From positions 1,798,001 through 1,862,000 of the forward strand of contig PZJY01000001.1 of the NCBI GenBank assembly GCA_031472005.1: a stretch of DNA of 64,000 nt, read 5' to 3'. The notes below the pieces were generated by a model that saw nothing but the letters and a program-made list of their open reading frames with translations, did not search any database and was not told the DNA's origin. Source of the stretch: Tetracladium setigerum. Taxonomy: Eukaryota > Ascomycota > Leotiomycetes > Helotiales. Shown one piece after another: positions 11,242-21,719 of this stretch; positions within the stretch are counted from its first letter, which is position 1, and the number at the start of each line of letters is the position of its first letter. The position numbers and the translations under genes are program-made.

Positions 11242-12696
11242 CTAACTAGCCTCTTTCTCTGTCAGTACAAACTTCACGCTCGACGTATGCTCATTGATAA
11301 ACATAGGAACAAAGTCGGCCACCATATACCATCTCGGCTTTGGCATCCCATCATGAATGTATTCACCACCAATCTTTAAGTTCTCAAATGTAACATTCTC
11401 CACATTGGACGATTCGTTGTACCCAAGGATTTGCGAGGGGTTCACAATCTTCGAGTTTTCCATGCCTAGTTCAATATTCCTCAACGTAATATTGCGAATT
11501 CCTCGGCCCGGCGCCGTAGTCCACATAACATTCTGCATCACCCGCAGGTTGAATAGCTGACCCTTCGAGATCTTTTCGATCCGCACGTCCTCAATCAGAA
11601 CATTCTCAACGAGATTTGCGTCCCCGGCATTAATGGATATGCAGCCTTGATACCACATTTGGTTCTCATAGTGATCCAAAATGTCAATGTTGCTAATGTG
11701 GATGTCGCTCATGGTCTCTGGTTTGCTTGGATTTCCATGGGTGCCAATCATGATGGGGTGGGCAATGTCTGCGAGAAGTGTACAATTTCTGATGACGATA
11801 TTGCGAGTATCTCCATAGTAATCCCATCGATGGGAATATATAGCAATTGTATCATCGGAATTGCGCAAGAAGCAGTTTTCCACGAGAACGTCTGAGGAAC
11901 AGAAGAAATCAACGCCATCGCCATTGCCATGGGAAGAAAATGATCGGTAACCATTAATATGAACACCCTTCGCTTCGCCGGTCGTGAGACTGAATCCAGT
12001 AGCCCCTAGCGAAGTCACCTTCTCAACAACGATATTTTTCGTCCTTTCCATCAAAATTGCGCCGCCATTAGGGCCCTTGTAGATGAAACCATGACCACGG
12101 ACTGCTGAATTGGAAACGCCAGTGAAGCGCAGTCTGGCGGTAAGAAATGCTCCTCCAGCGAGGTAAACCGTCGTGTCCGAAGGTACTTGCAAGTTTCCGT
12201 CGACGACCTTCGAGTACGCTGTTCCGTTGTTCACACCTGGTCCAAAGTACCAGACTTTGTCGGTGTCTCCTGTTGGTGCGTCGAGGTCTATCTCGTTGGT
12301 CAACACGTGCAAAGCTTGCCACTTGTCACCATTTATTTCGAGCATCACATCAAGTGGCCGGTCAAGAGTAAATGTGACGGTGTTGTTTGTGTCATCTATC
12401 GAAGTCTTGATCCCAAGTGATACCGGTCGAATGGCTGCTGTGTTGACTCTGCCTGTGTATTGGGCTTTGATTTCAACAGTGCCGTGAATGTCGAACGAGG
12501 CGATAGAGATTGGGTATTTGTTGAATACATTGCTTGTGGTGTTTACATCGGCCACATCGACGGCATATGTTGGAATAGTTGTCCATGCATGTGTAGGACT
12601 GGTTGGATCAACTGAGCGGGCGTGGACGATGAAGGCTTCATGGGTGTCAATCCCCTCTGGCGCGGGGTAAGATTTGATCTGGGATGGCTGGGACAT
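11242..12696 (-). CDS. Right-handed beta-helix glycoside hydrolase, GH28/GH49-type, no signal peptide
   Basis: One uninterrupted exon of 484 residues. Residues 1-145 look like a beta-sandwich module (PLDVMLEINGDKW region). From about 180 the sequence shows the short NIVI/VLVEN/DIHISNI strand repeats of a right-handed beta-helix. Candidate catalytic acids are D260 and D263 (NGDGVD) and D281-D282 (NSDD), followed by GTHG at 318-321, the same order as in GH28 polygalacturonases. The canonical GH28 RIK motif is not seen. A beta-sandwich followed by a beta-helix is also the GH49 (dextranase/isopullulanase) plan, so the family is left open. No N-terminal signal peptide is visible, unusual for such enzymes, so it may act inside the cell on imported oligosaccharides. 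It is divergent from the adjacent sugar transporter. Confidence 0.78.
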   Translation of the reverse strand: MSQPSQIKSYPAPEGIDTHEAFIVHARSVDPTSPTHAWTTIPTYAVDVADVNTTSNVFNKYPISIASFDIHGTVEIKAQYTGRVNTAAIRPVSLGIKTSIDDTNNTVTFTLDRPLDVMLEINGDKWQALHVLTNEIDLDAPTGDTDKVWYFGPGVNNGTAYSKVVDGNLQVPSDTTVYLAGGAFLTARLRFTGVSNSAVRGHGFIYKGPNGGAILMERTKNIVVEKVTSLGATGFSLTTGEAKGVHINGYRSFSSHGNGDGVDFFCSSDVLVENCFLRNSDDTIAIYSHRWDYYGDTRNIVIRNCTLLADIAHPIMIGTHGNPSKPETMSDIHISNIDILDHYENQMWYQGCISINAGDANLVENVLIEDVRIEKISKGQLFNLRVMQNVMWTTAPGRGIRNITLRNIELGMENSKIVNPSQILGYNESSNVENVTFENLKIGGEYIHDGMPKPRWYMVADFVPMFINEHTSSVKFVLTEKEAS

Positions 12697-13561
12697 TATT
12701 GCTTCTGATGACCGATTAGATCTCTCGTGGTCAAGTTCGAAAAGCGATGAGAAAGACTTTGCTTTAAATGTGTGTTTACGAAATGAGGGAAGTCTCCACG
12801 ATGTTCAGTCATGCTCGATCCTGAACGGCATGTTTCGGGGCCCTGATATCTCGTGCCGTTCACTGACAAGACAGAACAGGCACGAAATAATTAGGAGCCA
12901 GAGGAAACACGAGCTGGGTATCTTACGATGTCAAGTCGTTGGTTGGCTCTTGATTTCTCCATCTTCTCAAGGGTGGGCGTCCGGGGGCGGGTGAAATCTC
13001 GGCCCGTTGCCGGGCGGTGATGTGATGATGGGAGGAAGAGGCAGGTAGTGATTCTAGAGAATGTTAGGGATCACAGATCACGAATTAAGTGGTTGTGATG
13101 GTTTGGAAAATTGTGTGGACCCGAGAAGTGAGAGGGAAGTAGCAGCTCATAGACCCATCACAGCCACTTCTGTCTCATACCTCGCTTAGCCTCTGTTTAC
13201 ACCCCGGATTTCACCCCACCCTCCACAATCATGGGGACCCCACAAACGACTACGGCCTTGCTTCCCCGAACATACTCCGCTTGCTTGAGGTCGCTTGTCG
13301 TTTCGTCAACACCAGGCCAGCCACGTTAGAACCGTATCAGAACACAATAACCATGCGGCATGACAAGAATGTTCACATATATAACTGGCAAGTATCTGTC
13401 AACCAAATCTCTATCTAAAGCGCCTAGTCAAGCTCATCAGCTCTCATCGCCACTTTCTCACATCTGTGATAAGTGCTTCCATTATCATATCATTTCTCCC
13501 CTCACCTCATACTACACTCTGGCCGAACAACCATCCCATCCACCACCCGTCATCCGCAAGA
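12697..13561. promoter_or_regulatory. Divergent promoter between beta-helix glycosidase and sugar transporter
   Basis: 865 bp shared by two genes transcribed away from each other. Four matches to the fungal carbon-catabolite repressor site SYGGRG (CreA/Cre1) fall within about 260 bp: CCGGGG at 12981-12986, its complement at 13202-13207, and GTGGGG on the minus strand at 13214-13219 and 13238-13243. The sites are read directly from the sequence; repression by glucose is inferred from what is known of CreA. A CT-rich leader precedes the transporter start. Confidence 0.45.
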
Positions 13562-15250
13562 ATGGAGGAGCCAAAGACGGCTATTCGCCACGAAAATACA
13601 GCTGTCGTTGATACTCTCGAGCGCCTCGACAGTGTCAGTGTACACGAGAAGAATGGTCTTGATGAACAAGCCGACGTGGATGTGACCCTTCCTAGTGAGG
13701 ACGGCCCTTGGTTTCCTTTCCTTCGCAGCCGACTGCCCATGATCCTACGAATGGCCCCTATGTACATCGCCGTCATCAATTTTGGCTTCGATCTCTCCGT
13801 TACCAACACCACTCTCGGTATGCCCTCTTTCCGCAAGTACTTTGGTTATGAGTCTTCTCCTGGAACCTACAAAATTTTGGCCGCATATCAGTCCGCTTGG
13901 GCTGGCGGCACCTCCGCAGGTCAGATTCTGATGGATATTCCCGCTGGTTTCCTTGCCGATCGCTATGGACGCAAGTTTACTCTCACTCTCTCGGTCATTG
14001 TCATCATCATCGCCTCTACGATCCAGGTCACTGCGAAGCATATCGCCATGATTATCGTGGGCAAGACTGTCTTCGGCATGGGCGTCGGTCTTTTTATGTC
14101 TTTCATGACCTCCTACACAGCTGAGCTTGCGTCGCCTCGCCTACGTGGTATTGCCTGCATGGCTGTCAACTTCTGCATTCAGGCCGGTGTCTGGGTTGGC
14201 TCTGGCGCGGCCCTTGGTCTTCGCACATACTTCCCCAATGTTAATGATGATCGATCCTTCCGCTACATTTTCACCTTCCAGTATCTCTTTGCTGGTATCT
14301 ATCTAATTCTCGCCTACTGGCTTCCCGAGTCACCCGTCTTTCATGTGCATCGTGGAGAATACGAAAAGGCTGAGAAGGTTCTTGGCCAGCTCTATGGACC
14401 CGGCTACGACGTCAAGCGTCATCTCACCTTCCTCATCAAAACTTCCGCTGTCGAGGAGCGCCTCCGCAGCTCAGGTCACTCCATCGGCTACCGAGAACTT
14501 TTCAAGGGGAGGAACAAGGTCAGAATGTTAATTTCCGCCTGCATCATCTGGCCCATCCTCATGGGTACTGGTTTCTGGCCTGCCTATCAGACCTACTACT
14601 TCGAGCTCGCAGGTGCCTCCAATCCCCAGGCAATGAACTATGGCTGCACTTCCGTCGCCATCGGTACCAGCATCATTGCTTACTTTCTCATCGACAGTGT
14701 TGGTCGTCGCAAGCTCTGGATAATTGGTGCTGCTGGCATGACTGTCTCCAACCTCATCGGCGCCTTCATGTGGATCCCCTTTAACAACGGAAATAAGGCG
14801 ATGGCTGGCCGTGTTGCTACCGCTATGGTTTTCATTTGGAACGGTTTCTATGACATTGGCCCAGCAAACATGGGATACGCCATCACCTCCGAAGTTCCTT
14901 CAAGCAGAATGCGCATCAAGAACAACGCCTTCGTTCATGTCTTCAGTCATTGCACCGGCTTCGTCGTTAGTTTGGTGGTTCCTTACCTTTACAACAACGA
15001 TCCCACGTCCGTCGGCCTTGGTCTTCGCGTTAGTTTCATTTGGGCTGCCTTCGGTGTCATCTTTGTGGTCTGGGCTTTCTACTTCGTTCCCAACGTTGCT
15101 GGTATGAACGCCTACGAGATCGATCAGCTGTTCGAGAGCCGAGCGCCTATTCGCAAGTTCCACCACGCCAAATTTGACGAACATGACCTTCTTATTCAGA
15201 GCTCCATCCCCGGATGGAATCCTTCGGACGATGAGACCGCTTCCACCTAA
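13562..15250 (+). CDS. MFS sugar transporter (Sugar_tr family)
   Basis: A single exon of 562 residues with about twelve hydrophobic segments after a hydrophilic 50-residue N-terminus. Sugar-porter signatures are present: DRYGRK at 133-138 after the second predicted segment, a SPRLRG motif near 191, PESP at 255-258 after the sixth, and DSVGRRK in the second half. These mark the fungal hexose/disaccharide proton symporter family at the plasma membrane. The substrate cannot be read from sequence, but the neighbours (a lyase and a beta-helix glycosidase) suggest an oligosaccharide or uronate. The start at 13562 was preferred to an in-frame ATG at 13466, because the longer N-terminus is low-complexity and lies in the pyrimidine-rich leader. 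Confidence 0.9.
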   Translation: MEEPKTAIRHENTAVVDTLERLDSVSVHEKNGLDEQADVDVTLPSEDGPWFPFLRSRLPMILRMAPMYIAVINFGFDLSVTNTTLGMPSFRKYFGYESSPGTYKILAAYQSAWAGGTSAGQILMDIPAGFLADRYGRKFTLTLSVIVIIIASTIQVTAKHIAMIIVGKTVFGMGVGLFMSFMTSYTAELASPRLRGIACMAVNFCIQAGVWVGSGAALGLRTYFPNVNDDRSFRYIFTFQYLFAGIYLILAYWLPESPVFHVHRGEYEKAEKVLGQLYGPGYDVKRHLTFLIKTSAVEERLRSSGHSIGYRELFKGRNKVRMLISACIIWPILMGTGFWPAYQTYYFELAGASNPQAMNYGCTSVAIGTSIIAYFLIDSVGRRKLWIIGAAGMTVSNLIGAFMWIPFNNGNKAMAGRVATAMVFIWNGFYDIGPANMGYAITSEVPSSRMRIKNNAFVHVFSHCTGFVVSLVVPYLYNNDPTSVGLGLRVSFIWAAFGVIFVVWAFYFVPNVAGMNAYEIDQLFESRAPIRKFHHAKFDEHDLLIQSSIPGWNPSDDETAST

Positions 15251-15614
15251 GAGGGCGCTTATATCTCTTGCAGCCTGAAGTTTTGTGTTTGATGATTGAC
15301 TGATTGGAGGGTGTGGACTAGTATGGCTTTTTTTTGAGATTTCCAGGGTCATCAACCAATGCGTGGGCGAGCAGTACTCTGCTGGTTGTTGTTGGAAACC
15401 CTGAGCTAATCCTCACTTAGAGCCTTACAGTAGTCATGTATTCGCAGCAGAAAGCTTAGAAATGGTAGTGAGACGATTTTCCAGAACCTACTTGCGAACT
15501 AGACAAGTGCTTTTGAGTGAATGTCAATTATGGTTCCTGATTACAGGATCAACAATTTGAATGTTGCTGGGCTCTAAAAAAATGGCGATTCCTGTTCCAC
15601 AGAGAAAAAATCCA
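15251..15614. other. Convergent intergenic region
   Basis: 364 bp between the transporter stop and the end of the decayed locus on the minus strand. It is AT-rich with a T8 run near 15330. No gene is seen. Confidence 0.45.
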
Positions 15615-17708
15615 TTAGTTTTCGCTATCCAGATAATCGACTGATTTTATAACTTCGTCAAAAAGACTACCATCCGGATTCAGACCGTGAATAAAGACAC
15701 GGTCCAGGAGAATCTTCGACCGGCGCTCAAAGGTTGTCGGGTCGAATCTACCGTTGCCAAATTAAAACAGTAGGATCTTCTGTCCACGGCTGATGTACTC
15801 TCGCAATACCCTCACAAATGCCATAGTAACGAAACGCGATGATTGAGCATCTTCCCAGTTACTGTCAATGCGGAGACTGCGTGCGTTTAAAATCTCGATG
15901 GCATCTAATGCTCACAGATCGCTAGTCCACATTGCACACAGCATTAACATGATGCCCATGCCTCGACGGTAAAAAGCTTTGCCTACGACTCACCAGAGCG
16001 AGTAGCCACCATCCAAGCGTATGCTTCCATCTTCCGTATCTATTCAATCATGGCTGTTGTTTGCTACGCTGCAGCCTTCCTCTCGAGTCGCGTCTTAACT
16101 CCACGCGGTATCTGAATTCGGAGCAAATGTATATCGTTCGCTTGCTGCATTAGACGGTGATAAAGCTCTTCTCGCTATTATTCTAAGTTAGTAATTTGAG
16201 ATTCGTGAAACTCAGTCTCCAAGGGAGAAGCAAACCTACTGAGACGGTTGAAGTGGATCCTGGCCCATGACTTACTGCCACAGCTGCGAGATGAAGAACG
16301 GCAGGAAGATGTATCCCCTTTCCAAGATTATTTCCTAAGGTTGTGAGGCGGAGGTTGCCAGCACAATGGATTTTTCGAACCCAAGCGTTGTTCGAGTCGA
16401 GAAACTCAGTATATGGCCATAGAGCGTCCAGGCTGTAAGACATTAATTTTGCAGTCCCTTTTGTCTTACGTGAGACTGGATTAAAAGCGATTGGGTCTGC
16501 ATCTGTATACTCAGCCTTAAAGTACCATGTACCCTGTTGCTCAAATGGTTTCTCGACACTCTGCCATGCCTCGAGAGTGAGTACATCCCTTTCAGCACGT
16601 GATCCACTCGTCCATTCTTTTCTGATCTGCGACTGGAGACCTCCTCGACATTGAACGAGTGGAGGCCATGGATATGCTAAAAACTAGTATTAGTAAAGCA
16701 GATAAAATTTATAGAGCGAAATTTACATGGGCGCTTTAACGATCCACAGCGCCGACAGATCCGCAGGATGATACTGCTCGATTCTTCTGTCTCCTTTTCC
16801 ATTTTCCCACATGTCTCGATTCGGAAACATTTTTCACAGTGATGCAAAGTGTGCTCCCTAGATAGCGTTATAATCTTATACTAATGTGAAATAGAACAGA
16901 AAACTCACTTCATATCAGGTGTACACCGGCAAGATGTTTCTGATGGTATGTTTTCCCGAACATAATCGTTCCCAGCGTCTGCCACTTCACAGAGTCGTGT
17001 CCACGTGTTGAGAGGATCTCCTTCTGCAAGGTAAACTTCTAAGGCAAGATCTAATACACGCACGATATCTGCCGCGATCATACTCTGGAGTACGACTCGT
17101 GGTAGCCTCCCGTGTACTAAATTGGCTAGGGAGTAATGCGGCCGGATGTAGGTGCACTCATGTTGAACATTCACTTCAACGGTGAATAATGTGTGATAAG
17201 AATCAAAATCTAAAATGTTAGCTAGGAAGTTGTAGCTGACAGAGTGCTTACTTTCTAAACTGAGCGGAGACTTCCAATAAAAGTCTTTGTAATATTCGAT
17301 AACTCCATTGACAAACTCCTCGCTGATGACTTTGCCTGATAACAAGTAAGAAATATACTGTGCTAGCCGTATTGCTAGTTTAGTTTGATGATCTAGGTTA
17401 TCCTCAAGAATCTCGCGATGTGTGACTTTGTATCTTTGACTCTTCGTCCATATGATATAATCTGGGACTAAAGGTATTTTCGCATTACGGGATATTGTGT
17501 GAGGCTGAAAATAGGGATTACGTAGGTAAGGCTCTAAAGATCCAGGCCTGAAGAGCATGATGTCGATTGTGATTGTTTCAGGATTCAGATTGGAGGTCGT
17601 CTGCTCTCCCAAGTAGTAATAAGGCTCTGGCAATGCGACGGCAATAGGTTTGCTAGCCACGGGCTTCTGCTTCTCTACTCGCTTGCACGCAGCAGCTAGG
17701 AGGGGCAT
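15615..17708 (-). pseudogene. Decayed 3' part of an unrecognised multi-exon gene
   Basis: Reading starts at an ATG at 17708 (MPLLAAACKRVEK) and stays open to 16909. Splices at 16858-16908 and 16684-16726 continue it in phase through a Cys-rich segment (HCEKCFRIETC, RICRRCG) and on to about 16272. Beyond that, protein-like sequence continues to a final stop at 15615-15617, but it is broken by in-frame stops at 16178, 16175, 16064, 16040, 15983, 15912 and 15762 (lowest or near-lowest base of each) and by a one-base frameshift near 15975. Between the stops it reads as a normal coding region, for example REELYHRLMQQAN and IDSNWEDAQSSRFVTMAF. Every stop can be explained by C to T change of CAA, CAG or CGA. 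The family was not recognised; the Cys pairs suggest a zinc-binding protein. It may be the continuation of the locus at 17892-19171. Confidence 0.6.
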
Positions 17709-17891
17709 CTTAATATTCCTGTATTTGTGCAAGTTAGCATTTATTCTTATATAATCAAAACTTTGGGGTGACTTGGATGAAGGTTTAATTATTGTTACAC
17801 ATGTCGATCTCTCAATCATCAGGAGGGGCGAGAGACGTTCCGCTAGACTCTGGAAGAGGCGACCTTTCCATCACGGAGGGGGGGGAAAACC

Positions 17892-19171
17892 TTACTCGTC
17901 GAACTTGTTTGGCCATCTCTTAAGAAAGTGGACAATGCTATCTCCAATCTTTTCAATTATCGCTCGATCGGGATAATGTTCTTTGGGGAGTGTAAAAACA
18001 TTACTTTTCGTCATTTTATCGCGACTCTGGGTATCGCTGAATTTGATTTGAAGCGTGTTGTTGGGATCTTTTATCTTCAAACGGTTAACTAAAAATTGAT
18101 CCCAGGGTAGGAGTGATAACTTACAGACTTGAATGATGCCTTCTGCCCCTCGTGCTTGTGGCCGGTGTGCTTTGCTTTGTATTTTGCGTCCATTATTTCG
18201 TTACAATATTGGCATTGAACGCACGGGCGACACATGGGTGTTGTGATTATATGAATCTCCCAGACTTGAGTCATTAATTTCGCGGCTCTTTGCCGTCGAG
18301 TCGTTTCTATTGCTTCAGGAGAAGTCAAATTCGCGGTCTGCTCACGACCTTCACCACCAAATACAGAAATTCTATGGTGTTCCTCGGTATCTTGCATATG
18401 AGTTAATAACGCGAGTCGATACTCGGCGTATACTTGCCCATTCTTTTGAAAAGCGTAAGGGGCAACTTTGTGTCGAGTTGATGGTCTTTCTAGTATTAGC
18501 TTAGCTAGTTCATGGTCCGGTAATCGCTTTTCGATATCCTCTAATTGCTGTAGCTGACTTGAAGCAATACGATAGCTAATTGAAGGATTTGGTTGTTCCT
18601 GAGCTTCAAAAATGTAATCTAGTGTACTAACTGGTATATTCTGGAGAATGTCTCGAAGGGAGGTAGGAATCTGCTTCAGAGGTTTGACTTTTAGGGACCG
18701 AATCGCTGTCTGTACTAGCTGGAGATTGAATAGTTCTGGGATAGATTTAACAAGGCCATTTGCTAATTGTGACGTTGCAACTAAATATTCCTTAGATTTT
18801 ACTAATTGCAATTAGATAGGAATTACATACTATGGTTTTCCGTTAGAAATCTCCGGCCACCGTCGAAAATATCAGCGGCGGTAAGGCGGATTTCTACGAT
18901 ATTTCCACTCAAGTCTAATGTCAGACCTCGCTCACGTTGGCCCTAAGTTACAGAACGTGGTCAGCAATGCGATAAGAGATAGACAAAAAGCTACTACCTG
19001 TGCAAGAGAGTCGGACCTTAGCCCCTGCCTATGATTCGCACTTCCCCCGTCATGTTCTGGGTCAATATCACTTCCACTTAAACTTTCGGTTTCGGAACTT
19101 TCAGAGCCATTATCGTGAAGCGGGCCTGTGCTGTTGTGCTTTCGATTCTCAGAAACTCTCTCTTCGGCCAT
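17892..19171 (-). CDS. Hypothetical protein with a C2H2-like Cys/His segment
   Basis: Four exons (19171-18998, 18942-18831, 18780-18125, 18074-17892) join in phase to 374 residues. The N-terminus is acidic and Ser-rich; residues 60-95 hold LDLSGNIVEIRLTAADIFDG. A long helical region follows, then MCRPCVQCQYCNEIMDAKYK with HTGHKH nearby, a possible zinc-binding knuckle. The family was not recognised. The stop at 17892-17894 overlaps a good donor (GA|gtaagg); splicing from it to an acceptor at 17712 would join the next minus-strand frame in phase, so this and the decayed locus at 15615-17708 may be one gene of about 1000 residues. An upstream in-frame Met at 19231 would add 20 residues. No premature stop is seen in this half. 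Confidence 0.55.
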
Positions 19172-20662
19172 CTTTCTAGACAGAGCAAATTCTGATCGTC
19201 TTGCCTTCTTGCTAAGAAGACATAAGTGCATATACGTTCCAATTTAAGCAAAAGACAATAAAGCTTTCAACAAAATACAGGAGGAAGGATGTTTTTTTTA
19301 ATCGGCCTTTGACATAGTAGTGTATGTGCAGCTAAAGAATCTAGATAAGGAACCGACAATAGGGTGATATTCAACTGTTGCACAAACAACAAGATGAGAT
19401 CTTTTTGATGGACAGACAACAAAAATAAAGAATATAGGATAAATTGCCCGACACGGAAACATGCAAGAAGACGAAAAGTAACAAGAGAATAAGAACGGTC
19501 ATTTATGCAGGTAACCCAACTACAGGTTAAAGGCATAATTGACTTATACCTACATTAGAATGCTCGTCGTGGTACTTAATTGTCACTTCCTACGATTTCT
19601 CCCTGGTTCGTCCATAAGCAAAAAACAAGGATGGCAAGAAACGAAAGTGTCCAAAGATCTGGCGTTCCCGTCAGTAACGCAGATGTATTCTATCTTAGCA
19701 GAGCTAGATACGTAGGTACCTAGCCTCTGAATACCCAACGCAACACTTACAAAACCTAGGTTGAAATGGAATTTACGAGCAATAATCGAGAAGTAGCGTA
19801 CGAGGAGTGCTACAGATTACTACAAGACCCAAGGCTGCCACTCTACTACCGCGGTCATTTTCACCTACTGTTGAGTTGTGATGAAAGTAGAGACTCGGTA
19901 GGTCCTCATTAAAGGGCATAACTGATGGTAATCCAGCTAAGACGGAAAACAGGTTGATCATGCAGAAAGAGGACTGGATGCGTTCGAGTTCGTTTTGTAA
20001 GGCTCTTCTTGACGCGACATGTGCTAATTTGAGCTTGCGTAGGCGCATTGCATGGCAGTTACCAGGAGATGTGGTTGTCGCTCAATATGTGAGCTACGCT
20101 AAAGACATATTGGGAGAGACAATTAGTAGAGTTAGTCACAGATTCAGCGTCAGCATCGACGAACAAGTCGAAGAGAGGGGCCCGGATAGCAGGCAGTGCG
20201 AGCAGGAGACAGTTGGAAAAGACAAGTCTGGTGAGCAAAAGCAGGAGAGTGAGAGGGATCAGCGGAAAGGTGATGAGTTGACATGGAACGGGGATGTGAT
20301 TAAGGGGGATGAATTGATTAGTAAGACAGGGCTAGAGCGGAGGTCAACAATGTTGGAGACGTAAAAGGTGAAATTTTCAGAGAAGCAAGAAGCAGTTGTT
20401 AAAGTTCGTATTAAGCTTAATATTAGGGGGGGGAAAATGCGATAAGCCCAATCCGTAAACTTGCACTACCTTAAAAAGTAAATTAGGTAGTGCACGATTA
20501 TTTCTTCTACAGGTTTTCTTTCATTCTTTTTATATTCACCTTAGGCAATATAATGAATTGATTCTAGCCGCTTCTATTTATATCCTCAATTCTGCTCGAT
20601 TCTACTCAATTCCGCTCAATTCTGGGACAAAAATGAAAAATCACTACTCCCCAGATAGGGAC
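19172..20662. other. AT-richer region without a convincing gene
   Basis: 1.5 kb upstream of the hypothetical gene. Frames of 136 codons (19954-20364, plus) and 91 codons (19773-20048, minus) overlap each other. Neither has recognisable motifs, and the plus frame ends in a Lys/Glu/Asp-rich low-complexity tail, so neither is called. A run of nine G lies in the nearby intron at about 17878-17886. A short tandem repeat near the right end is listed separately. Confidence 0.4.
20585..20624. repeat. Four copies of an imperfect 10-bp repeat
   Basis: The unit ctcaattctg recurs four times with one or two changes per copy, just beyond the 3' end of the tRNA-Arg gene. Function unknown; it may be simple slippage. 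Confidence 0.6.
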
Positions 20663-20734
20663 AGGTCCGTATGGGGGTCGAACCCATAATCTTTTGATTC
20701 GAAGTCAAACGCCTTGCCATTGGGCCAACGGACC
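20663..20734 (-). tRNA. tRNA-Arg, anticodon UCG
   Basis: A 72-nt cloverleaf on the minus strand. The acceptor stem GGTCCGT pairs with ACGGACC with a T discriminator. The D arm contains GGCCCAATGGCAAGGC. The anticodon loop is CTTCGAA, giving anticodon TCG, which reads CGA arginine codons. The T arm is ATGGG-TTCGACC-CCCAT. There is no intron. It stands alone in the gene-poor island. Confidence 0.95.
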
Positions 20735-21719
20735 TTTATTTGCTGATGTAAGAAAATTGGCTTATTTTTTCTTACGTTCTAGTGTGAGGATTTCGCACTT
20801 AAGCGAGGTCCCACCTTGCGCAAAGGAGAGGCCAAGCATAGGCCAGATGAGTTCTCTAGCTTGGTTGACTGCAAGAGGTCGCCTGCTTTCAGATTTATCA
20901 ATTGCAGTTTTTTGATTTTTTTGATTTTTTCAAAGAAAAGCCTGATTGACTTGTAAACAGATTTCTAGTAACAGTATGTGGTTAATTTGTACACAAATTG
21001 AAAGGATACAGCCCGAATTTAAAGGTATATAGCATTTAAACTTCCTATCTCGCAAGTTGAGAAGTGTGGATGAGATGATTATAACGGATTCTGGCTCAAA
21101 TATTGTAGAGAATAATTGGTCATTACATATGTCTTACATATGCTCCCCATTCACGAGTTCTTAGACCGCTCGCCGCAGGGGCTCATAACTGGTCCAAGTC
21201 AAAATTTACGACCACACGACCACAACCCATGTACAGTAGTACATTGCTTAAACACCTTGATATTTGGCACCCCTGGATCATCCTCTTATTGACCATAACA
21301 CTTGTAAACGACTTATAAATGATAGACGCAATTAATAGAAGTCCTTGTAAGTGTATATTTATACCCCTCTGTGTACAAAAATCGTCCAGAAGATGGCAAG
21401 TGCTGTTCTTAGAAGTGAAAATACCCATATGCTCAGATTTAGTTCTTGAAAATCATCTGGTAAATTTGTACTACAAATACAAAAGTGCGAAGTCTTGTTT
21501 ACTATCTCTTTGTCGGCCAAAGGTTGATGGGAAGATTCAGTTATGAAGCTTGCAAGACTATGTTCATTCGTTGCAAAGGGAATATATACGGAGAATGTCA
21601 AAGTATGTACAAATTTTTTCTCGTCGTGCTCTTTCCTATCCTTTCCCTCATCGCGTTCATGGAAAATGTTGCTCTTGAAGTCGACCAATCGATCTTGAAG
21701 TCATCAAGGCGACCGAGCT
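20735..21719. other. Intergenic, nothing recognised
   Basis: 985 AT-rich bases between the tRNA 5' end and the 3' end of the cellobiose dehydrogenase gene. Short frames occur on both strands without protein character. The tRNA's external upstream region and the dehydrogenase 3' UTR must lie here. Confidence 0.45.

Noticed and set aside
18802..18830. A 29-nt intron in the hypothetical gene
   Set aside because: Too short for a fungal intron; a 50-nt intron (18781-18830) with the same donor and a later acceptor keeps the frame.
19773..20364. Possible small genes of 91 (minus) and 136 (plus) codons
   Set aside because: They overlap each other, lack recognisable motifs, and the plus frame ends in charged low-complexity sequence.
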